Source: Comamonadaceae bacterium (GTDB lineage Bacteria > Pseudomonadota > Gammaproteobacteria > Burkholderiales > Burkholderiaceae). Taken from it: a stretch of DNA of 31,299 bases. The position numbers and the translations under genes are program-made. How positions within the stretch are numbered: position 1 is the first letter of the stretch; each line of letters starts with the position of its first letter. Shown here piece after piece: positions 6,476-14,433 of the stretch. The DNA lies in contig CANNNB010000002.1 of the NCBI GenBank assembly GCA_947505995.1, positions 1 to 31,299 on the forward strand, read 5' to 3'. The notes under the pieces were generated by a model that was not told the DNA's origin, ran no database searches, and saw only the letters and a program-made list of their open reading frames with translations.

Positions 6476-8746
6476 ATGAAATTTCGTTTCCCCATTGTCA
6501 TCATTGACGAAGATTACCGCTCTGAAAACACATCAGGTTTGGGAATCCGCGCCCTGGCGCAAGCCATCGAAACCGAAGGATTCGAAGTGTTGGGGGCTAC
6601 CAGTTATGGCGATCTTTCTCAATTTGCACAACAGCAATCGCGTGCCAGTGCGTTCATCTTGTCAATTGACGATGAAGAGTTCACACCAGGCCCCGATCTA
6701 GACCCTGCTGTTTTGAGCTTGCGTGCCTTCATTGAGGAAGTTCGCCGCAAAAACGCCGATGTGCCTATTTATATTTATGGCGAGACCAAAACATCACGCC
6801 ACATTCCAAACGACATTCTGCGTGAATTGCATGGTTTCATTCACATGTTTGAAGACACACCTGAGTTTGTGTCGCGCCACATCATTCGAGAAGCCAAGAG
6901 TTATTTGGAAGGTGTGCAACCCCCCTTTTTCAAAGCATTGTTGGACTATGCGGAAGACGGCTCTTATTCATGGCACTGCCCAGGCCACTCTGGGGGCGTT
7001 GCCTTTTTGAAAAGCCCAGTGGGTCAGATGTACCACCAGTTTTATGGCGAAAACATGCTCCGTGCCGACGTCTGCAATGCTGTCGAAGAGTTGGGTCAGT
7101 TGCTAGATCACAATGGCGCAATAGGGGAGAGCGAGCGCAACGCAGCTCGCATTTTCAACGCTGACCATTGCTTTTTCGTGACCAATGGCACCAGTACCTC
7201 CAACAAAATGGTGTGGCATCACACCGTGGCGCCAGGCGATGTGGTGGTGGTCGATCGCAACTGTCACAAATCAATTTTGCACGCCATCATCATGACAGGC
7301 GCTATTCCTGTTTTCTTGAAACCCACGCGCAACCATTACGGCATCATTGGTCCTATTCCTCAAAGCGAGTTTGAGGTTGCCAATATTCAGGCCAAGATCA
7401 AAGCCAACCCTTTGCTCAAAGGGGTGGATGCCAAGAAGGTGAAGCCGCGCGTGATGACTCTCACGCAGTCTACCTACGACGGTGTGTTGTACAACACCGA
7501 AACCATCAAGGGCATGCTTGATGGTTATGTAGAGAATTTGCACTTCGATGAAGCTTGGCTACCACACGCTGCCTTCCACCCCTTCTATGGCACTTACCAT
7601 GCCATGGGCAAGAAGCGGGCACGACCTAAGAATTCTGTGGTGTACGCCACTCAGTCCATTCACAAATTGTTGGCGGGTATCAGTCAGGCCAGCCACGTGC
7701 TCATTCAAGACTCGCAAAATACCAAGTTAGACAGGCACTTGTTCAATGAAGCCTACCTGATGCATACCAGCACCAGCCCTCAATACAGCATCATTGCCAG
7801 CTGCGACGTGGCCGCTGCCATGATGGAGCCACCTGGCGGTACTGCTTTGGTCGAGGAGAGCATTGCAGAGGCTTTAGATTTCCGCCGTGCTATGCGCAAA
7901 GTAGACGATGAGTATGGCAAAGACTGGTGGTTCAAAGTTTGGGGGCCCGAGAACTTGGTCGACGAGGGTATTGGCCGAGCAGAGGACTGGGTTCTTCGCA
8001 GCGACTCTCGCAAAAAAGGCAGCAAGTGGCATGGCTTTGGTCAAATGGCCGACGGCTTCAACATGCTCGACCCCATCAAAGCAACCATCGTGACGCCCGG
8101 GTTGAACTTAGACGGAAAGTTTGACAAGACAGGCATACCTGCTTCGGTACTGACCAAGTTCCTAACAGAACACGGTGTGGTGGTTGAAAAAACGGGCCTC
8201 TACAGTTTCTTTATCATGTTTACCATTGGCATTACAAAAGGCCGGTGGAACTCTTTGTTAACAGCCTTGCAGCAGTTCAAAGATGACTACGACCGCAATC
8301 AGCCCATGTGGCGCATCATGCCCAAGTTCTGCCAAAAGCAACCCAAGTACGAGCGCATGGGGTTGCGTGATTTGTGCCAGCACATTCACACTTTGTATGC
8401 CAAATATGACGTGGCTCGTTTGACCACTGAAATGTATTTGTCAGACTTGTCACCGGCCATGACGCCTGCTGATGCCTATGCCCAAATTGCCCGCCGCAAA
8501 ACTGAACGTGTGTCAATCGATGAGTTGGAAGGCCGCATTACTGTGGGTTTGGTCACGCCGTATCCGCCCGGCATTCCTTTGTTGGTTCCAGGCGAGGTGT
8601 TCAATAAGAAAATTGTGGACTACCTGAAGTTCTCGCGCGAATTTAACTTGCAATGCCCAGGTTTTGAAACCGACATCCATGGTTTGGTGGAAGAGATTGG
8701 TGCGGACGGAATCAAGCGTTATTTTGCTGATTGTGTTGCCGCTTAG
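6476..8746 (+). CDS. PLP-dependent lysine/ornithine/arginine decarboxylase, LdcA/AdiA-like
   Basis: This 756-residue fold-type I enzyme uses PLP to decarboxylate a basic amino acid to a polyamine or diamine. Residues 1 to about 145 form the receiver-like wing domain. The PLP domain follows, with SWHCPGHSGG, DHNGAIGESE, VVDRNCHKSI, the aspartate of HFDEAW, and the Schiff-base lysine in ATQSIHKLL (Lys397). The C-terminal domain carries YPPGIPLLVPGE. By recalled similarity it is closest to the pseudomonad LdcA lysine decarboxylase and the AdiA group; the substrate cannot be fixed from motifs. I chose ATG 6476 because AAGG lies seven bases upstream and the length then matches AdiA; an upstream TTG at 6458 is in frame. 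The lysine motif has Ile where Thr is usual (SIHK for STHK). No amino-acid/polyamine antiporter gene lies beside it, so an acid-resistance pair is not supported. Confidence 0.92.
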   Translation: MKFRFPIVIIDEDYRSENTSGLGIRALAQAIETEGFEVLGATSYGDLSQFAQQQSRASAFILSIDDEEFTPGPDLDPAVLSLRAFIEEVRRKNADVPIYIYGETKTSRHIPNDILRELHGFIHMFEDTPEFVSRHIIREAKSYLEGVQPPFFKALLDYAEDGSYSWHCPGHSGGVAFLKSPVGQMYHQFYGENMLRADVCNAVEELGQLLDHNGAIGESERNAARIFNADHCFFVTNGTSTSNKMVWHHTVAPGDVVVVDRNCHKSILHAIIMTGAIPVFLKPTRNHYGIIGPIPQSEFEVANIQAKIKANPLLKGVDAKKVKPRVMTLTQSTYDGVLYNTETIKGMLDGYVENLHFDEAWLPHAAFHPFYGTYHAMGKKRARPKNSVVYATQSIHKLLAGISQASHVLIQDSQNTKLDRHLFNEAYLMHTSTSPQYSIIASCDVAAAMMEPPGGTALVEESIAEALDFRRAMRKVDDEYGKDWWFKVWGPENLVDEGIGRAEDWVLRSDSRKKGSKWHGFGQMADGFNMLDPIKATIVTPGLNLDGKFDKTGIPASVLTKFLTEHGVVVEKTGLYSFFIMFTIGITKGRWNSLLTALQQFKDDYDRNQPMWRIMPKFCQKQPKYERMGLRDLCQHIHTLYAKYDVARLTTEMYLSDLSPAMTPADAYAQIARRKTERVSIDELEGRITVGLVTPYPPGIPLLVPGEVFNKKIVDYLKFSREFNLQCPGFETDIHGLVEEIGADGIKRYFADCVAA

Positions 8747-8843
8747 ACACAGCCTCTATTTGAGTTTATCAACCCATACTTTGTTGTTTTTTTGCGACAT
8801 TCTTTTCTCTTTGTTCATTACTTTGTAAAGTGAAAATCACGGG

Positions 8844-8884
8844 AAAAAGAAAAAATATTGAGGCGCCTTGATTGACTACTCAAT
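8844..8884 (-). terminator. Possible terminator of fabI
   Basis: On the minus strand ATTGAG (complement of 8879-8884, overlapping the last fabI codons) can pair with CTCAAT (complement of 8857-8862) across a 16-base loop. A, six T, C and five T follow. The stem is short and the loop long, so this is a weak candidate; nothing better is seen between the convergent decarboxylase and fabI. Confidence 0.35.
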
Positions 8885-9655
8885 GCCGCCAACGACATGG
8901 CTAAAACCACCGTCAACATAAATAATTTCAGCTGAAATGCCTGCAGAAAGTGGACTCATCAAAAATGCGGCCGTATTTCCAACATCCTCGATGGTGACAT
9001 TCCTTCGAATTGGCGATGTTGCGGCAACAGCGCTCAAAATTTTTCCAAAATCTTTGATGCCAGAGGCCGCTAGGGTTTTAATGGGCCCGGCACTGATGCC
9101 ATTGACCCTGATTTTTTTGGGTCCTAAAGAATTGGCCAAGTATCTGACAGAGGCTTCAAGTGAGGCTTTTGCCAAGCCCATTGTGTTGTAGTTGGGTACA
9201 ACTTTCACGCCACCCAAGTAGGTCAGGGTTAAGAGTGCGGCATCTTCTCTCAAGTAGGGGAGAGCTGCTTTGGCCATAGCTGGAAAACTGTAGGCACTGA
9301 TGTCATGTGCAATCTTAAAACCCTCACGACTCAAACCTTCAATGAAGTCGCCAGCAATGGCCTCTTTGGGTGCATATCCAATGCTGTGCACAAAACCATC
9401 AAACTGCGGCCAATGCAGCGACAAGTCTTGAAATAACTTGTTGATTTGGTCGTCATTGCCAACATCACAATCGAAAATGAGTTTTGAATTGAAGTCTGCA
9501 GAAAATTCAGTGATGCGGTCTTTGAATCGATCACCCACATAGCTGAATGCCAATTCAGCGCCTTGTTCATGACACGATTTAGCGATGCCATAAGCGATTG
9601 ACCTGTTGGACAGAACGCCTGTGATCAGTATTTTTTTACCGGTTAAAAAGCTCAT
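8876..9655 (-). CDS. fabI: Enoyl-[acyl-carrier-protein] reductase (NADH), FabI
   Basis: FabI reduces trans-2-enoyl-ACP to acyl-ACP, the last step of each fatty-acid elongation round in the cytoplasm. The 259-residue protein aligns by eye with E. coli FabI without offset: Gly-rich [15 protein letters not shown] at the N-terminus, HSIGYAP, and the catalytic YNTMGLAK giving Tyr156 and Lys163, with Tyr146 also kept. The C-terminus INYVDGG-like stretch ([13 protein letters not shown]) closes the Rossmann fold. I set the start at the ATG complementary to 9653-9655 (MSFLTGKK), matching E. coli MGFLSGKR; an in-frame ATG at 9670 adds five residues, and neither has a clear ribosome site. The open frame continues upstream to 9922, but that part overlaps the divergent ABC gene and has no FabI homology. 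Residues that set inhibitor sensitivity were not assessed. Confidence 0.96.
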   Translation of the reverse strand: MSFLTGKKILITGVLSNRSIAYGIAKSCHEQGAELAFSYVGDRFKDRITEFSADFNSKLIFDCDVGNDDQINKLFQDLSLHWPQFDGFVHSIGYAPKEAIAGDFIEGLSREGFKIAHDISAYSFPAMAKAALPYLREDAALLTLTYLGGVKVVPNYNTMGLAKASLEASVRYLANSLGPKKIRVNGISAGPIKTLAASGIKDFGKILSAVAATSPIRRNVTIEDVGNTAAFLMSPLSAGISAEIIYVDGGFSHVVGGIE

Positions 9656-9747
9656 TTTAGGTTTTGTCATGTTGAGTTGGTTTGCATTTTGACATGAGAT
9701 GCCCCTAAATCTAGGCACAATAAGCAATTGTTGAAAAGGGTTGAACA
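9656..9747. promoter_or_regulatory. Divergent fabI / ABC importer promoter region
   Basis: These 92 bases must hold the promoters of both fabI and the ABC importer. On the plus strand TTGACA (9689-9694) is a perfect -35, but 17 bases on there is only TAGGCA; CACAAT (9716-9721) is a better -10 but at 21 bases. The minus strand shows no convincing pair. A strong ribosome site AAAAGGG (9734-9740) lies seven bases before the TTG start of the importer. Confidence 0.3.
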
Positions 9748-11994
9748 TTGAACTTCTATAAAAGTCATTTTTGCAAAATTTTGGTCTGCATTTTGTTGGC
9801 CACTTTGATTTCAGGCTGCAACGGCGTTTCCAACGAACCCGTACCCAAAGCCTTGTTGGCTGAAAATGTCCTTTTAACCTCCTATCAAGAATCCCCCAAG
9901 TACCTCGACTCCACGTCTTCATACAGCAACAACGAGACGCCCTGGACTTATGCGGTTTATGAGCCGCCCCTCAAATACCATTATTTGAAGCGCCCTTATG
10001 AGTTAGAGCCGCGAACCTTGACAGAGCTTCCAGCGGTTAAGTTCGTCAGCAAAGAAGGACGAGAACTCCCAGTTCAAACTTCAGCTGATCAAATTGCCGA
10101 GAGCGTGTTCGAACTCAAAATACAGCCGGGCATCATGTATCAACCGCATCCTGCCTTTGCCAAAACCTCGGAAGGCAAGCACCGTTATTTGACGCTCAAA
10201 GATTCTGAAATTGAAGGTAAACGCCGCCCCTACGACTTTGAACACATGGGCACTCGCGAGTTGTTGGCAGAAGACTATGCCTACGCCATCAAGCGATTGG
10301 CCACACCCCGCATCAAATCACCATCTTTTGGATTTTTGTCAGAAAAAATTGTGGGCCTAGCTGACTACGGCAAACAAATTAAAACCTTCAATGAAAAACT
10401 CAAGCAAGGTAAGTCTGCTCGAGAAGTAGGCCCCTTGGGTCATTTGCCTTGGCTGGACTTTAGAGAGCACCCACTGTCGGGTGTTGAAGTGGTCGACGCG
10501 CATACTTTAAGAATTCGTGTGGTGGGCAAGTACCCTCAATTTAAATATTGGTTGGCCATGACTTTCTTTGCGCCCATTCCATGGGAGGTCGATGCGTTTT
10601 ATGCCCAAGATGGCATGTCGCGTCGCAATCTCAATCCAGATACATGGCCCGTGGGCACCGGCCCTTATATGTTGACTGAATACATCCCCAATGCACGCAT
10701 GGAATTGGTTCGCAACCCAAACTACAGAGGCGTTCCTTACCCTTGCGAGGGTGAAACTGGCGACAAAGAAAAGGGCTTTTTAAACGACTGCGGCAAGAAA
10801 ACACCTTTTGTCGACAAAGTGGTTTCAGTGATAGAAAAGGAAGCCACCTCAGTGGCCACCAAATTCATTCAAGGCTATTACGACATTCCGCAACTTGAGC
10901 GTGGTGAGCCAGGTATCGGCTACCAAGTGTCGATTCAAGATGGCACAGGTCGATCCAAGGAATTGATTGAGCGAAAAATACAATTGCCCAGCACCATCCA
11001 AGTTGGCTTTTGGCACTTTGGATTTAACTGGTTAGACCCTGTGGTGGGCCTTGGTAAAACGCCAGAAGATAAAATTAGGAATAAAAAACTTCGTCAAGCT
11101 TTGGCCATTGCGTTTGACTTCGAAGAGTATGTGTCTATTTTTGAAGACGACCGTGCACAAGTAAACCACAGCGTGGTGGTGCCTGGTTTGTTTGGCAACA
11201 ATTTGTCGCAACCTAACCCTGTCATTTACGACAAATTGCCTGATGGCAAATACAAGCGTAAATCAATTGAAGTTGCTAAAAAATTACTCACTGAAGCTGG
11301 GTACCCCAATGGCCGTGATGCCAAAACGGGTCAGCCACTTACCTTGAATTACGATACACAAGGCGTTGGCCCGGGCTACAAGGCCAGGCTTGACTGGGTG
11401 TCTAAGCAGTTTGCCAAACTCAATGTTCAAATTGAAATTCGCAACACCGACTACAACCGCTTTCAGGACAAGATGAGAAAGGGCTCTGCCCAATTCTTTT
11501 TCTGGGGTTGGATGGCGGACTATCCCGATCCCGAAAACTTTTTGTTCTTGCTTTACGGCCCCAATTCAAAGGCCAAGTTTGATGGTGAGAATTCAAGTAA
11601 CTATGCCAACGCAGAATTTGATCAGCTGTTTGACCGCATGAAAGATTTGGACGACACCCCCAATCGTGCCGCCATGATTGGCAAAATGATTGAGATCACA
11701 CAAGAAGAATTGCCTATGCTGTATGGTTGGTCTGAAGAGTTTGGTGGCGCATACCACCAATGGGTAAGCAACGGCAAGCCTTCCAACATCATTCGCGATA
11801 ACTTGCCTTATTTGCGAATTGACACCCAACTTCGCACCAGCAAAATCAAAGAGTGGAATCAGGCTATTTGGTGGCCTCTTGCCGTACTGCCTCTGTTGCT
11901 CTTGGCCGTAGCGTGGCCAGCATGGCAAGCATGGCGTAGGCGTCAATCACAGCGAGCTGTTCAAGGCGCCGCACAATCTCAAAGGGGGCTGTGA
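9748..11994 (+). CDS. ABC importer substrate-binding lipoprotein (SBP family 5), with C-terminal membrane helix
   Basis: This 748-residue protein is a family 5 (peptide/nickel/opine-type) solute-binding protein. It starts at TTG, chosen because AAAAGGG lies seven bases upstream and the N-terminus is then a lipoprotein signal: basic residues, a hydrophobic run and the lipobox LISGC with Cys24. Family features include [27 protein letters not shown] and, near the C-terminus, [15 protein letters not shown] with a [11 protein letters not shown] segment. It is clearly longer than the usual 520-560 residues. The last 40 residues contain a hydrophobic helix (about 708-729, [16 protein letters not shown]) and then a basic tail, so the protein may be anchored at both ends: lipid at the N-terminus, helix at the C-terminus. 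It is the first gene of a four-gene operon, overlapping the next start (TGATG). Confidence 0.9.
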   Translation: MNFYKSHFCKILVCILLATLISGCNGVSNEPVPKALLAENVLLTSYQESPKYLDSTSSYSNNETPWTYAVYEPPLKYHYLKRPYELEPRTLTELPAVKFVSKEGRELPVQTSADQIAESVFELKIQPGIMYQPHPAFAKTSEGKHRYLTLKDSEIEGKRRPYDFEHMGTRELLAEDYAYAIKRLATPRIKSPSFGFLSEKIVGLADYGKQIKTFNEKLKQGKSAREVGPLGHLPWLDFREHPLSGVEVVDAHTLRIRVVGKYPQFKYWLAMTFFAPIPWEVDAFYAQDGMSRRNLNPDTWPVGTGPYMLTEYIPNARMELVRNPNYRGVPYPCEGETGDKEKGFLNDCGKKTPFVDKVVSVIEKEATSVATKFIQGYYDIPQLERGEPGIGYQVSIQDGTGRSKELIERKIQLPSTIQVGFWHFGFNWLDPVVGLGKTPEDKIRNKKLRQALAIAFDFEEYVSIFEDDRAQVNHSVVVPGLFGNNLSQPNPVIYDKLPDGKYKRKSIEVAKKLLTEAGYPNGRDAKTGQPLTLNYDTQGVGPGYKARLDWVSKQFAKLNVQIEIRNTDYNRFQDKMRKGSAQFFFWGWMADYPDPENFLFLLYGPNSKAKFDGENSSNYANAEFDQLFDRMKDLDDTPNRAAMIGKMIEITQEELPMLYGWSEEFGGAYHQWVSNGKPSNIIRDNLPYLRIDTQLRTSKIKEWNQAIWWPLAVLPLLLLAVAWPAWQAWRRRQSQRAVQGAAQSQRGL

Positions 11995-12971
11995 TGCTCA
12001 AATTTTTAACTCGCAAATTGGCCTATGGCTTTGCCATATTGATAGGCATTAATTTGCTCACCTTTGTGTTGTTTTTCAAGGTCAACACGCCAGACGACAT
12101 GGCTCGCATGCAATTAGGTGGCAAGCGTGTCACACCTGATGCCATTGAGAAATGGAAAGCCGAGCGTGGCTATGACCGACCTTTGTTTTTCAATGAAAAA
12201 GAGCAAGGCGTTTCGAAACTGACAAATACTTTGTTTTTAGACAGCTCTTTACGCATGTTTGCATTTGACTTTGGAAGAGCCGACAGCGGCCGCGACATTG
12301 CATCTGAAATTGTTCGACGCGCAGGCCCCTCTGTTGCATTGGCATTACCTACTTTTGTGGTGGGCTTGGGCATTTCTGTGGTTCTGGCTTTGGGCCTAGC
12401 ATTTTTCCGGGGCACCTACTTAGACTTTTGGGGCACAGTGCTGTGTGTGGTGTTCATGTCGATCTCCTCACTCTTTTTCATTGTGATTGGGCAGTTCATG
12501 TTCTCTCGCGTGATGCAACTCATGCCGGTTTCTGGCTTCGCACCTGGGCTAGATGCGTGGCGCTTTTTAGTGCTGCCCATCGCTGTTGGTATCTTGGCGC
12601 GCTTAGGCGGCGAGGTGCGTTTCAATCGAACCTTGTTCATGGAAGAAATTGGCAAGGACTATGTGCGCACCGCTCGCTCAAAGGGCTTGTCTGAATCGCG
12701 AGTGCTGCTTGGCCATGTACTGCGCAATGCGCTCATTCCTATTTTGAGCGCTTCTGTGGCTGTCATCCCATTGTTGTTTATGGGCAGCCTCATTACTGAA
12801 TCGTTCTTTGCCATTCCAGGTTTGGGTAGCTACTTGATTGAAGCCATTTCAGGGCAAGACTTTGCCATTGTTCGTGCCATGGTGTTCATTGGTTCCTTTT
12901 TGTACATCCTTGGTTTGATCTTGACTGACATCAGCTACACCTTGGCTGATCCACGCATTCGTTTGCAGTAA
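11994..12971 (+). CDS. ABC importer permease 1 (DppB/OppB/YejB type)
   Basis: This 325-residue membrane protein is the first permease half of the importer. It opens with a helix (KLAYGFAILIGINLLTFVLF), has a periplasmic segment of about 90 residues, then five further hydrophobic segments. The cytoplasmic coupling loop carries the EAA-type motif DYVRTARSKGLSESRVLLGHVL, which docks the ATPase. PGLGSYLIEA and the C-terminal TDISYTLADPRIRL are typical of the family. ATG 11994 overlaps the TGA of the binding-protein gene and has AAAGGGGG five bases upstream; a GTG three bases earlier is less well spaced. The gene order resembles yejA-yejB-yejE-yejF, but substrate assignment is not possible. Confidence 0.92.
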   Translation: MLKFLTRKLAYGFAILIGINLLTFVLFFKVNTPDDMARMQLGGKRVTPDAIEKWKAERGYDRPLFFNEKEQGVSKLTNTLFLDSSLRMFAFDFGRADSGRDIASEIVRRAGPSVALALPTFVVGLGISVVLALGLAFFRGTYLDFWGTVLCVVFMSISSLFFIVIGQFMFSRVMQLMPVSGFAPGLDAWRFLVLPIAVGILARLGGEVRFNRTLFMEEIGKDYVRTARSKGLSESRVLLGHVLRNALIPILSASVAVIPLLFMGSLITESFFAIPGLGSYLIEAISGQDFAIVRAMVFIGSFLYILGLILTDISYTLADPRIRLQ

Positions 12972-12978
12972 GTACATC

Positions 12979-14433
12979 ATGCAACCCGTATTTTTATTAA
13001 CCGACTTATTTGTCTACGCTATTTTGCTGTTTGTACTTTGGTACATGTGGCATGTGCGTTCAGATCGCAACCTCAGAGCCAACTGGCGCTTGGCCATGAA
13101 ACGGCCTGTGGCCATGGTCAGCAGCATGGTGTTGGGCTTCTTTTTGGTGGTGGCCCTCACTGATTCAATTCACTACCGGGAAGCGTTGCCTGCCGCGGCT
13201 GGCCAAGCCGTTCAATATTCGTCTGAAGCCAATTCTGTTTTAGACAAAGTGCTCCAGCCTTTGGCCACGGCACGTGAGCGAAGTTATTCAGAGCCTTTGT
13301 CTGCTGTTGCTTTCAGAAAAGAAACGTTTGAGCGCGATGGCGTTTCAGTTCGCGACTACCCCAGACTGCGCTTTGGGGGCAAACACTTATCAGATCCTGC
13401 AAGCGAGCTTGCTGCTGATGTAACTGGCAAAACTTGGTCTTCTATTGGCCTGAGTTTCATCATCGTGGGTGTCAGCCTTTTGGCGGGCTTGCTTTGGGCT
13501 GTAGCAAGCACGGGACAATCTTTCTCAGTGGTGTGGACGCGCTTTAAATCAGGTCAAACCGAGTGGCCGTGGCGTTCAATGGCCATCACTTTTGCAGTCA
13601 TGGTCTTGACCATCTCGTGGGTCATTGTGCTGTCTCAGGGATATCACGTTTTTGGCACCGATCGAACTGGTAATTCTGTGCTGGTTTTTGCACTGAAAAG
13701 CGTTCGCACGGCGCTTGTCATTGGCGGCCTTACCACCTTGGTGGTTTTGCCCCTTGCGTTGCTATTGGGTGTTACCGCTGGCTATTTGCGAGGTTGGGTT
13801 GATGAGGTTATTCAATACATTTACACCCTTTTGGCATCCATTCCTGATGTGCTCTTGATCGCAGCTTCTGTTTTGTTGTTGCAAGTCTTCATTGATAAAA
13901 ACCAGGGTGTGTTTGAGACTGCTTTAGAGCGCGCCGATGCAAGGTTGTTTTTTCTTTGTCTCATTTTGGGCATCACGTCATTTACAGGTTTGTGTCGCTT
14001 GGTGCGTGGTGAAACTTTGAAGTTGCGCGAGCTTGAGTACATTCAATCTGCACGTGCCTTTGGTGTTTCTACGCCGCGCGTGTTGTGGCGTCACATCGTG
14101 CCCAACTTAATGCACTTGGTTTTGATCAATACGGTGATGCAGTTCTCAAGCTTTGTATTGGCCGAAGCGGTGTTGTCCTATGTGGGTGTGGGTGTTGATC
14201 CTAAAACAGCCAGTTTTGGCGTGATGATTAACACGGCGCGGGCTGAGTTGGCGGCTACACCTTTGGTTTGGTGGTCACTGGCCACTGCTTTCGGATTTAT
14301 GTTTCTCATTGTGCTCAGTGCCAACATGTTGGCTGATGCGGTGCGCGATGCTTTTGATCCACGAACCCGATTGCGAAGTGTCAGTCCTGTGGCTGCCAAT
14401 TCAAAAGTTAGCACCGAAGGGGTGGCAGCATGA
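12979..14433 (+). CDS. ABC importer permease 2 (DppC/YejE type) with long N-terminal extension
   Basis: The C-terminal 260 residues or so form a normal DppC-type permease. It starts at the conserved FGTDRTGNSVLVFAL, has five hydrophobic segments and carries the coupling motif EYIQSARAFGVSTPRVLWRH. Ahead of this lie about 210 residues instead of the usual 60-80. They include helices near residues 7-25, 45-62, 150-170 and 195-212, and a soluble, probably periplasmic stretch (about 65-145) without recognised motifs. At 484 residues the protein is much longer than the usual 280-350. The start at 12979 follows the upstream stop by seven bases with only a weak ribosome site, so translation may be coupled. 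The end overlaps the ATPase gene by ATGA. Confidence 0.9.
   Translation: MQPVFLLTDLFVYAILLFVLWYMWHVRSDRNLRANWRLAMKRPVAMVSSMVLGFFLVVALTDSIHYREALPAAAGQAVQYSSEANSVLDKVLQPLATARERSYSEPLSAVAFRKETFERDGVSVRDYPRLRFGGKHLSDPASELAADVTGKTWSSIGLSFIIVGVSLLAGLLWAVASTGQSFSVVWTRFKSGQTEWPWRSMAITFAVMVLTISWVIVLSQGYHVFGTDRTGNSVLVFALKSVRTALVIGGLTTLVVLPLALLLGVTAGYLRGWVDEVIQYIYTLLASIPDVLLIAASVLLLQVFIDKNQGVFETALERADARLFFLCLILGITSFTGLCRLVRGETLKLRELEYIQSARAFGVSTPRVLWRHIVPNLMHLVLINTVMQFSSFVLAEAVLSYVGVGVDPKTASFGVMINTARAELAATPLVWWSLATAFGFMFLIVLSANMLADAVRDAFDPRTRLRSVSPVAANSKVSTEGVAA

Noticed and set aside
8770..8793. CAAC...GTTG plus T-run as a decarboxylase terminator
   Set aside because: The stem is only four pairs with a nine-base loop; too weak to call.
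8861..8869. AGGCGCCT palindrome between the decarboxylase and fabI as a terminator stem
   Set aside because: It has no loop and no directly following T-run; only the weaker ATTGAG/CTCAAT pairing on the minus strand was kept.
9689..9721. TTGACA ... CACAAT as a firm promoter of the ABC importer
   Set aside because: The spacer is 21 bases, outside the usual range; reported only as a low-confidence region.
9656..9922. Upstream extension of the fabI frame to 348 residues
   Set aside because: The extra residues have no FabI homology, overlap the divergent ABC gene, and the ATG at 9655 aligns exactly with the known N-terminus.
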